Shown: piece by piece, positions 1 to 7,712 of the stretch
Layout of the letters: every line of letters begins with the position of its first letter
Numbering within the stretch: position 1 is the first letter of the stretch
Assembly (NCBI GenBank): GCA_043424615.1
Contig: JBHWOX010000050.1
Span: 1-17,174, forward strand
Source of the DNA: JAUNQW01 sp043424615
GTDB taxonomy: Bacteria > Bacillota > Bacilli > Lactobacillales > Carnobacteriaceae_A
DNA: 17,174 nucleotides
Direction of reading: 5' to 3'
Notes under the pieces: model-generated
What the model was told of the DNA's origin: nothing
What the model saw: only the letters and a program-made list of their open reading frames with translations
Database searches by the model: none
Program-made: the position numbers and the translations under genes

Positions 1-177
1 GTTGTGCTACTTTTTTAAAAGGAATTCTTACGGGCCTTCATATCTCTACTATTTTTATTATTAAAAAAGTCCCTGTGCATGGCAAATGCTTGCAAAGACT
101 TTGATATTTTAGCATCTTCATCCTTTTAAAGCAAGTCCTTATTTATTTTTAAAAAACGATAGAAGGAAGCGCCGTTA
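1..177. other. left-edge intergenic stretch, no gene seen
   Basis: This AT-rich stretch lies beyond the terminator of the minus-strand operon. I see no open reading frame with a convincing ribosome binding site, no tRNA-like fold and no clear repeat. It may hold the flank of a neighbouring gene outside the window. Confidence 0.5.
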
Positions 178-218
178 ATAAAAAACTGCGACCCACTGGC
201 TAGGCAGTGAATCGCAGT
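178..218 (-). terminator. intrinsic terminator of the LOR/SDH operon
   Basis: An outer stem pairs ACTGCGA (185-191) with TCGCAGT (212-218), and an inner stem pairs CACTG (194-198) with CAGTG (205-209). Read on the minus strand, the hairpin is followed by a run of T (complement of the A run at 180-184). It sits about 55 bases after the last stop codon of the five-gene operon, which is where a rho-independent terminator is expected. Confidence 0.85.
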
Positions 219-273
219 AAATTCAGATAAACTTAAACCTTCACTTTCTTTATTGAAAGCTGATCGTTTGGTC

Positions 274-1371
274 TTATTTGTTTAGATTATTTCCGACATT
301 GCGCATGAAGTCTTGAACGTTGGTCACAATGGACACGGCTGTCAATGAACCACGGTCAGCTAATTTGTCCACCGCGAATTCTTGAACGTCGATGGTGTAT
401 AAGAAGACTGGGCGAACATCGTCTCCGAATTTATTGTAAGACGGAGTCATGTTACCAGTTGCGATGGTGAATAAAATCGCTCCCATAGCAATCATAGTGG
501 TTGTTTTCTTCATGTGGGCACGCATAGCGTCTTGGGCTTCATAGACATTGTCAAAACTTTCAGGAAGTCCAAAGCGGTCGCGGATAGTTCCTGGAAGAAC
601 CACATCCACACCCATTTCGATACAAGCTTTCATGAAACCATCTTTGACTTTACCGCTTTCGACTAAAGCTTTGGTAGAGCCAGCTTTACGGGCTTCATTA
701 ATAGCTGCATACATGTTTCGGTAAGTGTTTTGTTCGTGGTCAAAGTTTTCTTGACCCCAAGTGGTACCGTACATTCCTTGTTCTAAGTCAAAGGCTGCGG
801 TTTCTGTCCCACAGAAGATAGCTTGAACATAGCCATTATAAATTAAGTCTTGTAAGGCTTTACGAGAATCACGGTCTAAGACGACAGCTGTTCCCACGAT
901 AAGAGTGACATAGCCATAGTCATCTTCTTTATTGAATTCCATTAATTCATAAAGATTATCATAGTCAATGGAGAAAGCTGTTTCACGTGAACGTCCAGCA
1001 CGGAAGGCGAAAGTATCCGCTTCAGCACTTTCTTCGCTGAAGCCTTCTGTCCAAACATAAATACCTTCAGAAGCATCTTCTGTTCGTCCAACAATGACTT
1101 TATCTCCAACATGAAGATTACGGAATTCAACGATTTCGACCCGTTCTTCACCTTTTTCATCATAGGCAACCGCCACGGTATCCATACGGGATTGCTCTGC
1201 TAATACCCATTGATCATTGATTTTGAAGTATTCTGGATAAATGGATAAAGCATGGTAGTTACGAGGAGCAATTCCCTCTTCTTCTACCTCAACGAGTGTG
1301 GCATTAGGGGCGTCTTGTAAAAAAGATTGAGTGAAATCGGGATGATGATAAGGGGTTAATTCAAAAGTCAT
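274..1371 (-). CDS. LOR/SDH-domain protein, archaeal ornithine cyclodeaminase-like, divergent paralogue
   Basis: A 365-residue protein homologous over its whole length to its upstream neighbour. It belongs to the LOR/SDH conserved-region family (TIGR00300 type), which includes archaeal ornithine cyclodeaminase and the C-terminal half of cyanobacterial ArgZ/AgrE; the ArgZ guanidino-hydrolase domain is absent. Family landmarks are recognisable but altered. The HDLE motif is FDLE (F194), the GHxxHL motif is NTYRNM (215-220), RDDGPLP is RDRFGLP (264-270), and the ATMLHS motif reads GAILFT (F301). KDG (243-245) and the C-terminal TNVQDF strand are kept. Loss of three conserved histidine positions suggests an inactive or differently active partner subunit. 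The start codon overlaps the previous stop as TAATG, and a GGAGAG ribosome site lies inside the upstream gene, so translation is probably coupled. The substrate is unknown. Confidence 0.75.
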   Translation of the reverse strand: MTFELTPYHHPDFTQSFLQDAPNATLVEVEEEGIAPRNYHALSIYPEYFKINDQWVLAEQSRMDTVAVAYDEKGEERVEIVEFRNLHVGDKVIVGRTEDASEGIYVWTEGFSEESAEADTFAFRAGRSRETAFSIDYDNLYELMEFNKEDDYGYVTLIVGTAVVLDRDSRKALQDLIYNGYVQAIFCGTETAAFDLEQGMYGTTWGQENFDHEQNTYRNMYAAINEARKAGSTKALVESGKVKDGFMKACIEMGVDVVLPGTIRDRFGLPESFDNVYEAQDAMRAHMKKTTTMIAMGAILFTIATGNMTPSYNKFGDDVRPVFLYTIDVQEFAVDKLADRGSLTAVSIVTNVQDFMRNVGNNLNK

Positions 1372-2543
1372 TATTTCATCTCTCCTTCCATGCCTTGAGC
1401 GTCTTGTTCATTTTCAACAGTTTCGTAAGCTTTTTCTTCCATAGATTCAGCCATCACACCTTCAGCTGGTGTAACTAAAGCTTTTTCACAGTTCACTACA
1501 AAGTCTTGAACGTTGGTGACCATTGGGTAGTAACCCATGTATTCACGAGCAGCTCCAACTTTGTTGACCACATTTTCAGTAATATCGACTGTAAACATAT
1601 AAACTGGGCGAACAGTGCCGTCTTCTAATACTTTATAGCTAGAAGCTAGAGAAGCCGCTGAAGTGGAGTGCAACATAGTCGCAATACAAATAATTAAGGT
1701 CGCATCGTTTAGAGCTTGGCGAGTTGTAGTTAAAGCTTCAGAGGTATTCCCCATCACTTCTGGTAAAGGTCCGTCATCACGAATAGATCCAGAAAGAACA
1801 ATAGGAATATCCATTTGAGTCAAGGTTTTGATGATACCATCTTTGACATTGCCATGGTCAATGAAATTTTGGATAGAGCCAGCATGGCGAACTTCATTTA
1901 ACAAGTCCAAGTGGTTGTAGTGACCCATCGGTGCGTTTTCTTGGGTATAGATGTTTTGACCTAAAGCTGTGTTTAAGAATCCACCTTCCAAGTCGTGAGT
2001 GGTCATAGCGTTACCACCTAATAAACTTTGAATGTAGCCATTTTCAGCTAAGTGAGTCAAACCACGGCGAGTATCGTGGTCAAACACAACACTTGGCCCT
2101 AAAACCCAAGCAATATTACCTTCATGGTCGCGTTCATATTGCATCAATTCAAAAAGGAAGTCATAGTCTTCAGAGAATGAAGTTTCAACTGCTTTACCTG
2201 GTTCGGTATAAACCTCTTCAGGGAAGCCTTCACGGTGTAGGAAAATCCCTTCTGAACCGTCACGTTTTTGTCCTAAAACAAGCTCGTCGCCAGCTTTAAC
2301 GTCTCTCATTTCTTTGATGATCACTTGGTCACCATCGACGACAGCCACTGAGTTTAATGAGTTGTATTCAGGTAAAATCCATTCATCATTCACTTTATAA
2401 AAAGTTGGTAAATGAGTGGTCAAGTAGAAATCATCAGGTAAAACACCGTCCGCTTCGACTTTAGCAGTCGTCACATTTGGCATTTGGACGAAAGTGTCAG
2501 CTTGGAAATCTGGATAGCTAAATTCTGGTAAATTAAAAGCCAT
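1371..2543 (-). CDS. LOR/SDH-domain protein, archaeal ornithine cyclodeaminase-like, canonical copy
   Basis: A 390-residue protein of the LOR/SDH (TIGR00300-type) family. Archaeal members have been described as ornithine cyclodeaminases that turn ornithine into proline and ammonia. Conserved motifs are intact: GGN (176-178), HDLE (183-186), GHYNHL (207-212), NEVRHAGSI (216-224), KDGI (234-237), SGSIRDDGPLPEV (251-263) and ATMLHS (288-293). The last 35 or so residues are an acidic Glu-rich tail not needed for the fold. It starts from ATG with a strong AGAGGAGG site seven bases upstream, 14 bases after the ClpB-like gene, and its stop overlaps the start of the degenerate paralogue. The clustered histidines could bind a metal or cofactor; with larB/larE/larC and a nickel importer nearby, dependence on the nickel-pincer nucleotide is an attractive inference. 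The exact substrate cannot be read from sequence. Confidence 0.78.
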   Translation of the reverse strand: MAFNLPEFSYPDFQADTFVQMPNVTTAKVEADGVLPDDFYLTTHLPTFYKVNDEWILPEYNSLNSVAVVDGDQVIIKEMRDVKAGDELVLGQKRDGSEGIFLHREGFPEEVYTEPGKAVETSFSEDYDFLFELMQYERDHEGNIAWVLGPSVVFDHDTRRGLTHLAENGYIQSLLGGNAMTTHDLEGGFLNTALGQNIYTQENAPMGHYNHLDLLNEVRHAGSIQNFIDHGNVKDGIIKTLTQMDIPIVLSGSIRDDGPLPEVMGNTSEALTTTRQALNDATLIICIATMLHSTSAASLASSYKVLEDGTVRPVYMFTVDITENVVNKVGAAREYMGYYPMVTNVQDFVVNCEKALVTPAEGVMAESMEEKAYETVENEQDAQGMEGEMK

Positions 2544-2557
2544 ATATAATCCTCCTC

Positions 2558-5107
2558 TTATTTGTCAAGCATTGATTGGTTGTCCGTCACACTAAATGTC
2601 AGCTGCTGGTCAACTAAGCCCATCTTCAAGTGATCGAAAGGACTCAGCTGATCTTGCAGGCTCATTTGTGCGATGGGTGTTTCAATTTGGTCTTCAAAGT
2701 AACGATGTAAATCATGGGCGGTCAGATCAGTTGACTGGCGAACAATCGATTGGCAAATGAAATCAGGAAGGTCGGGATCAACTTCTAGAGTTAATTGATG
2801 GTCGGCCAGTTTTGCTTCCAAATCATCCAAAGCTAAGCCGACTAATTCAAACATCTCCGCTTCAGTGAAAGCTTGAAGAATAAAGACATCATCAAACTCA
2901 CTGAGGCTTTGATGGTTAAATAATGTTTGGACCTGGTCTTGAGTCTCAATCGCTTCATCCGTATTCACAGTTCCCAAGACAAAGGTATTTGAAAAATCAA
3001 TCCGGCGATTTTTATTATCTGTTAGCTCGCCTGTGTTCACTAAGCGTTTAACCAAAGCAAAAACATCGGCATGGGCATAGTTAAGATTTTCAAGCAGTAA
3101 GACCGAATACGGACGGGTTCTAATTTTTTCCGTCAAATGATTATTGGATTCATAACCCACATAGCCAGGGGGTGACCCAATAATCTTAGTGGTAGAGGCC
3201 GCATCAGCAAACTCACTCATATCCAAACGAATCAGGGAACTCTCCCCGTCGTAGAGGGTTTCAGCTAGGCATTCTGCCAGGTAAGATTTACCCCGCCCGC
3301 TAATCCCAGCGATAATCAGGGACATGACAGGCCCTTGCTTGCTGAATAGGGGCGAGCGGTTGCGGGTCACCTGCTTAGTGATGGCTTCAATGATCTCTCC
3401 CCCACCTACATAAGCCTGATGTAGCTGGTCTTGAATACTCTCGATAGAATAATGCCGTCCACTTTCCATCCGGTGTTTAGGCATATTCGCCAGCTGAGAA
3501 ACAATCTCTTGAACCTCCGTTGGCCCCACTTCCACTTTAACCGGGTAATAAGGCCCTTGCTGGTTCAATTCTTCCAGCTGCTGCTGAAGGTCGGTCTGCT
3601 TGTCCATCAAATGACTTAAGCCATCTAAATCAGATTCATCCTTGGCCTTTTCAATTTGTTGTTGCAAAAGCTCCAAGTCGATTTTTAATTTTGATGTTTG
3701 GTCTAAGCGATCTTTTTCTTTTTCGTAGGCGTCTTCTTCCTCTTGTAAGCGAGCCTGCAAATCAGCCAAGCGTTCTTCGTGTTGCTTAAGGCGATAACGG
3801 CTAACTTCATCTTCTTCTTTTTGTAGCTGGACAATTTCAGCTTCGACTTGCTTGATCTGCCGCTGAAGATTTTCAATTTCTTCAGGTAATTGGTCGATAA
3901 TCATGCGGACGAGCGCAGAGGCTTCGTCAATGACATCGACCGCTACGTCAGGCAAGCGTCTTTGAGGCAAGAAACGGCTGGTCAGCTGAACGGTTTCTAC
4001 CAGGGCTGCATCCTGAATGTTGACCTTGTGGAATTGTTCATACTTGCTGACAATCCCGCGCAGGATAGAGAGGGTAGCCTCTTCAGAAGGCTCCTCCACC
4101 AAAACTTTTTGAAAGCGTCGGTCCAGGGCGGCATCTTTTTCAATATGACTCTTATATTCGTCAATGGTGGTCGCACCAATGGTTAAAATCTCGCCCCGAG
4201 CTAACATGGGTTTAATCATGTTAGAGGTATCCATGGAGGACGATCCTGCTCCTGTTCCTACAATATTATGAAGTTCATCAATAAACAGAATGATTCGGCC
4301 TTGAGACTCTTTCACAATCTCTAGAATTTTTTCCAGACGTTCTTCGAAGTCTCCACGGTACATGGCCCCTGAGATGAGCGAAGTTAAATTGAGAGAAAAA
4401 ATCGTCTTATCTTTCAATTTATCCGGCACATCTCCAGCCACAATCCGTTGAGCTAAACCTTCAACAATAGCAGTTTTACCTACTCCTGCTTCACCGATTA
4501 AAACAGGATTATTTTTAATACGGCGGGATAAGATACGAATAACCGCTCGGGTCTCATCATCCCGTCCAATAATAGGGTCGATGTTCCCCATCCGTGCTTC
4601 TTGGGTCAAATTTCGACCATAGGCCATCAAGGTTTCTTGGTCGGATTGAGAAATGCCCTGAGAAAGTTTGTCGTTTTCTCGCTGGGCCATGGCTTGCAAG
4701 AAGCCATCATAAGTAATATCAAATTGGGCCAGTAATTTCGCACTGCTTAAATCTTCATCTTTTAAGAGGGCGAGGAAGAGGTGGTCTAAAGAGATTAACC
4801 CTTCAAATTGCTGGCGCGAAATCTGCTCGCTGACTAACATCACACGCTGGTAGTCGCGGCTGACATATAGATTTTTTACTCCCTTAGGTTGGGGGAGCTT
4901 AGAAAGGGCGCGGTCTAACTGATCTAAGACATTGACCACAACCACTCCCATATCCGTTAACAAAGAAAGAACGCTATTTTTATCCTCATTTAATATGACA
5001 GACGTCAAATGCAAGTCGGTCACTTCGGTATGTTTATGAGAAATAGCCAAACGTTGGGCTTGCTTAATGATATCCATGACTTTTTGAGAATAATCGGCTG
5101 ATGACAT
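2558..5107 (-). CDS. ClpB-like HSP100 ATPase with degenerate second ATPase domain
   Basis: An 849-residue AAA+ protein with ClpB architecture: a Clp-N domain (about 1-145), NBD1 (about 170-395), a long coiled-coil middle domain (about 405-520) and NBD2 (about 560-845). NBD1 is canonical: Walker A GEAGVGKT (205-212), pore loop YRGDFEER (250-257), Walker B ILFIDE (273-278) and arginine fingers in LDRRFQ (328-333). NBD2 keeps a Walker A (GISGRGKS, 601-608) and the GYVGYE pore loop (648-653). However, its Walker B reads VLLLEN (669-674), so the catalytic Asp-Glu pair is Glu-Asn; the arginine-finger position is E737; the sensor-2 GAR is TAH (H798); and the segment between sensor 1 and the finger is about 15 residues short. 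NBD2 should therefore bind but hydrolyse ATP poorly, if at all. No ClpP-docking loop is seen. An AAAGGA site precedes the ATG. A chaperone inside a transporter and enzyme operon suggests a dedicated client, by inference the LOR/SDH pair. Confidence 0.88.
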   Translation of the reverse strand: MSSADYSQKVMDIIKQAQRLAISHKHTEVTDLHLTSVILNEDKNSVLSLLTDMGVVVVNVLDQLDRALSKLPQPKGVKNLYVSRDYQRVMLVSEQISRQQFEGLISLDHLFLALLKDEDLSSAKLLAQFDITYDGFLQAMAQRENDKLSQGISQSDQETLMAYGRNLTQEARMGNIDPIIGRDDETRAVIRILSRRIKNNPVLIGEAGVGKTAIVEGLAQRIVAGDVPDKLKDKTIFSLNLTSLISGAMYRGDFEERLEKILEIVKESQGRIILFIDELHNIVGTGAGSSSMDTSNMIKPMLARGEILTIGATTIDEYKSHIEKDAALDRRFQKVLVEEPSEEATLSILRGIVSKYEQFHKVNIQDAALVETVQLTSRFLPQRRLPDVAVDVIDEASALVRMIIDQLPEEIENLQRQIKQVEAEIVQLQKEEDEVSRYRLKQHEERLADLQARLQEEEDAYEKEKDRLDQTSKLKIDLELLQQQIEKAKDESDLDGLSHLMDKQTDLQQQLEELNQQGPYYPVKVEVGPTEVQEIVSQLANMPKHRMESGRHYSIESIQDQLHQAYVGGGEIIEAITKQVTRNRSPLFSKQGPVMSLIIAGISGRGKSYLAECLAETLYDGESSLIRLDMSEFADAASTTKIIGSPPGYVGYESNNHLTEKIRTRPYSVLLLENLNYAHADVFALVKRLVNTGELTDNKNRRIDFSNTFVLGTVNTDEAIETQDQVQTLFNHQSLSEFDDVFILQAFTEAEMFELVGLALDDLEAKLADHQLTLEVDPDLPDFICQSIVRQSTDLTAHDLHRYFEDQIETPIAQMSLQDQLSPFDHLKMGLVDQQLTFSVTDNQSMLDK

Positions 5108-5167
5108 CTGCTCTTCCTTTCATGTACAAAACGAATGAACACGGGCAATCTATTTATTTCTTAAGTC

Positions 5168-6400
5168 TTAAGAAACCAATAACCATAAGAAATGGGCAAA
5201 GATCCCAGCAGCTAAACCACCAAAAGTATGTGAAATTAAAGCAGCTGAAGTCATTTCTTTTGTATCTAATGCGTCCATCATGGCAATGTGAGTTGAAAGG
5301 TAACCAGACCAGCACATACACATGGCGGTGAAGACAGCTAAGTCATTTCCATTAGCCACACCAGATTCAGCCATGGTTGAAATCAAACCAACAGCAGCCC
5401 CACTACTTCCCATAGCTGTAATAGGAACCGCTACAGCTTCTGGGTTAGAGAAACCAAATAGAGGTTTTAAGATGAAATTAAGTTGTTGACCAATCCACGG
5501 TAAGACAGGAACCCCTTGGCCTGCGCTTCCATCATAAACCCCACCGGCACCTGGGCCGTTGGTTAACAAGAGGACTAAGGTACAAATAATGACAACTCCT
5601 GGAATAATAGTTAAGCCCATGTCGACCCCAACTTTACCTCCGTCTAAAACGGCTTGAATAAAGCGGGTGAAAGCAGATCCTTCACGAACTTGGCGGTAAC
5701 CTTCAGGAATGGTCGACTCTGAATATAGGGGAACCATTTCTTCTGTCCCAAAACGTTTTTTAGTTTGTGGAATCATTATACGAACAGAAACAATGGAACC
5801 AAAAACGGCACCGGCTAAACCAACAAAGGCTGATTTAATGGAATCCTCCACTGGTAAAGCCATCACGGTGGTTATAACAATCAATCCCATCCCAAAAGCT
5901 GTCGCTAGGTTGGTTAAAGCAGGTAATTGATATTTTTTGAAGTATTGTCTGAAGTTATCGTCTTGAGCCAGAGTTAAAACGGCCGGGTTATCAGATAAGA
6001 AACACTGTAAAACCCCAAGAGAAGCCGCCCCTGGTAAGTCATAAACTGGTTTCATAACCACTGCTAGACCGCGGTTGATTAAAGAAATAACACCAAACTC
6101 AGATAACAGACCTGAAATCCCTCCTGCCAAAACAGCAATAGCCATCAAGTAGAAACAGGTATTCAGCAATAAGTCAAAACCAGTTAACATCATGGTTTTG
6201 ATCATGTTTGTTCCACCCATCACACTGCCGATTGCAATGAAAAAGGCTAGGAAAATAACGATAAATATAGGTGCTTCAAGCCCCAACTCTTTTTTTAATG
6301 CCCCCGCTTCAGATGTATCGTTGGCATAAGTCCCTTTTTGAAGGTCTTCCCCTTCAGTTTTAACGGGTTCTTCGTAATTTTTTAATTGAGAATCATCCAT
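5168..6400 (-). CDS. Gate-domain (nucleoside-recognition type) multi-pass membrane protein
   Basis: A 410-residue polytopic membrane protein. A charged cytoplasmic N-terminus (1-42) is followed by about nine hydrophobic segments. The first half (about 43-215) carries the Gate/nucleoside-recognition fold, with the features GGISGLLSEFG (93-103), LSDNPAVLTLAQ (135-146) and a Gly/Ala-rich helix with LATAFGMGLIV (165-175). A second half has a similar pattern ending in SSGAAVGLISTMAESG. It resembles proteins I know as the CD0519/CD1768 type. Members of the wider superfamily move nucleosides or other small solutes, but the substrate here is not predictable. It sits second in the operon, 60 bases before the ClpB-like gene and 90 bases after the DMT transporter. 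With that neighbour it may take in the substrate or release the product of the LOR/SDH enzymes. The start has an AAAGGGG site about ten bases upstream. Confidence 0.75.
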   Translation of the reverse strand: MDDSQLKNYEEPVKTEGEDLQKGTYANDTSEAGALKKELGLEAPIFIVIFLAFFIAIGSVMGGTNMIKTMMLTGFDLLLNTCFYLMAIAVLAGGISGLLSEFGVISLINRGLAVVMKPVYDLPGAASLGVLQCFLSDNPAVLTLAQDDNFRQYFKKYQLPALTNLATAFGMGLIVITTVMALPVEDSIKSAFVGLAGAVFGSIVSVRIMIPQTKKRFGTEEMVPLYSESTIPEGYRQVREGSAFTRFIQAVLDGGKVGVDMGLTIIPGVVIICTLVLLLTNGPGAGGVYDGSAGQGVPVLPWIGQQLNFILKPLFGFSNPEAVAVPITAMGSSGAAVGLISTMAESGVANGNDLAVFTAMCMCWSGYLSTHIAMMDALDTKEMTSAALISHTFGGLAAGIFAHFLWLLVS

Positions 6401-6450
6401 TTACTAAGTGACCCCTTTCTCTAATAAATTTTTATCCTAGAAAATGAATG

Positions 6451-6476
6451 TTTACATCTTGATAAATCGATGTAAA
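6451..6476. other. intergenic hairpin between the two membrane-protein genes
   Basis: A perfect 8-bp inverted repeat, TTTACATC (6451-6458) and GATGTAAA (6469-6476), encloses a 10-base loop in the 90-base gap between the DMT and Gate-domain genes. No T run follows it on the minus strand, so it is not a standard terminator. It could be an mRNA-stability or processing hairpin that sets the ratio of first gene to later genes, or chance in AT-rich DNA. Confidence 0.4.
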
Positions 6477-6490
6477 ACGACGAGCTATTC

Positions 6491-7438
6491 TCAATTGCTA
6501 TTGGTTTTCAGGAAGGATAATTTAGTTTCTGAAATTAAAATAGCGATAAAGATCATGACGAAACCAATAAGTGTATTAATGGTTAAAGATTCCATTCCTA
6601 AAGCAACTGGAATAAGAATACCGAAAATACTTTCAGTCGCTAAGATTAAAGCGGCTGAAGATTCATCCGTATAGCTTTGTCCAATGTTTTGGAAAACAAG
6701 GGCGACTGCCGTACACATGACCGCTAACCATAAGAGTTCCATCACTGTACGTGTTCCCATATTCGCAACCACTCCAGTGTGATCTTCAAATAAAAGAGTC
6801 ACTCCAGTAGATAAAATCGCTGCCATAACGAATTGGATAATCGTCATTAAAATAGGATCGCGACCTTCAGAGAATTTTTTAACAGCTACGATGTGTGCCG
6901 CAAAAAGAACCCCACTAGCTAAGGCAAGCATGTCTCCTAAAATAGCTTCACGACCTTGGGCGAAAACATTGCCCTCAGATCCACCAGCCATAGAAACAAA
7001 ATAAATACCGATAATACAGAAGACTGCTGCAATCATGTTGAATTTATCTGGTCGCTTGCTCATGACTATCCAAGCGATAAATGGAACAATGACACAGTAA
7101 GAAGCAGACAAGAAAGCAGAACGGCCGGGATCCGTATAGCCAACCCCAATGGTTTGAATAGAATAGGCCATAAAGAGGAAGACCCCGATGATCATTCCAT
7201 TTCTTAAATCACCTTTAGTCGCTCCTTTGACTTTTTTCCAGAAAATAGCGGCCAATAGCAAGCTAGCAATAGTGAAACGGATAGCTAAAATCATATTAGC
7301 CGGTACCACTTCAGATGCTTGTTTGACAACTGTTAAGGATGACCCCCACAGGATGGCCGTAATCAATAACATAATATTACCTAAGCGTTGTTTATTCTTA
7401 GGTTGTTCAGTTTTTTGAACCTGAACGTCTTTACTCAT
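6491..7438 (-). CDS. DMT-superfamily (EamA) transporter
   Basis: A 315-residue inner-membrane protein with about ten transmembrane helices, arranged as two EamA repeats (roughly residues 20-150 and 165-305). Typical features are the LLITAILWGSSLTVVK start of helix 1 (25-40), the SAFLSASYCVIVPF segment that closes the first repeat, and the SSAALILATESIFG segment in the second. EamA proteins are mostly metabolite exporters or facilitators for amino acids and related small molecules; specificity cannot be deduced. It is the first gene of the five-gene operon and is preceded by an AGAGGTG ribosome site and a leader of about 135 bases from an extended -10 promoter. Its position suggests it exports a product or toxic intermediate of the LOR/SDH pathway, or imports its substrate. 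Confidence 0.85.
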   Translation of the reverse strand: MSKDVQVQKTEQPKNKQRLGNIMLLITAILWGSSLTVVKQASEVVPANMILAIRFTIASLLLAAIFWKKVKGATKGDLRNGMIIGVFLFMAYSIQTIGVGYTDPGRSAFLSASYCVIVPFIAWIVMSKRPDKFNMIAAVFCIIGIYFVSMAGGSEGNVFAQGREAILGDMLALASGVLFAAHIVAVKKFSEGRDPILMTIIQFVMAAILSTGVTLLFEDHTGVVANMGTRTVMELLWLAVMCTAVALVFQNIGQSYTDESSAALILATESIFGILIPVALGMESLTINTLIGFVMIFIAILISETKLSFLKTNSN

Positions 7439-7582
7439 TTTTTACACCTCTCAATTTTTTCTCTAGTGACATGCAACAATTTATATAGTTAAAACTCTGA
7501 CGAAATCGCTCACCTCTTCTAACTGAAAAAATTTTAGAAAAACTAAACACAAAACATGCATTTTTAGCAATTTTCCGTCCAA

Positions 7583-7610
7583 ATTATACCACAGATGAGA
7601 AGGTTTTCAC
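7583..7610 (-). promoter_or_regulatory. extended -10 promoter of the DMT-to-LOR/SDH operon
   Basis: On the minus strand a perfect extended -10, TGGTATAAT (7591-7583), follows a weak -35-like GTGAAA (7610-7605) with a 16-base spacer. Transcription would start near 7576, giving a leader of about 135 bases before the transporter ATG at 7438. The strong extended -10 with a poor -35 is compatible with activator help, but no operator is clearly identified. Confidence 0.65.
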
Positions 7611-7661
7611 TCCACTGTTTTTTAAACTTTTTTGTATTATTCGCCCAACATTCATCAGAGC

Positions 7662-7671
7662 TGTATATACA
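7662..7671. promoter_or_regulatory. 10-bp perfect palindrome upstream of the operon promoter
   Basis: TGTATATACA is a perfect palindrome about 52 bases upstream of the -35 region of the operon promoter. It could be a regulator-binding site, but such AT-rich palindromes also arise by chance. Confidence 0.25.
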
Positions 7672-7672
7672 C

Positions 7673-7703
7673 AAAAAACCATTATTAAATTCGCATAAAA
7701 TGG
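7673..7703 (-). terminator. weak intrinsic terminator after the AraC-family gene
   Basis: On the minus strand CCATT (7703-7699) pairs with AATGG (7683-7679) around a large AT-rich loop, and the hairpin is followed by six T (complement of 7673-7678). It lies ten bases past the regulator's stop. The short stem makes it weak, so some read-through from the regulator into the DMT operon is possible. Confidence 0.4.
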
Positions 7704-7712
7704 GCAAAAGTT

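Noticed and set aside
3890..4186. Plus-strand open frame of 98 codons inside the ClpB-like gene
   Set aside because: It lies antisense to the well-conserved NBD1 region, has no ribosome site and no recognisable protein features. The similar short open frames at 2093-2299, 3431-3619, 5709-5930, 6956-7207, 8226-8474 and 16133-16354 are rejected for the same reason.
7505..7560. Possible attenuator hairpin TTTAG/CTAAA with T run in the leader of the DMT operon
   Set aside because: The stem is five pairs with a single GC pair, too weak to support as a terminator.
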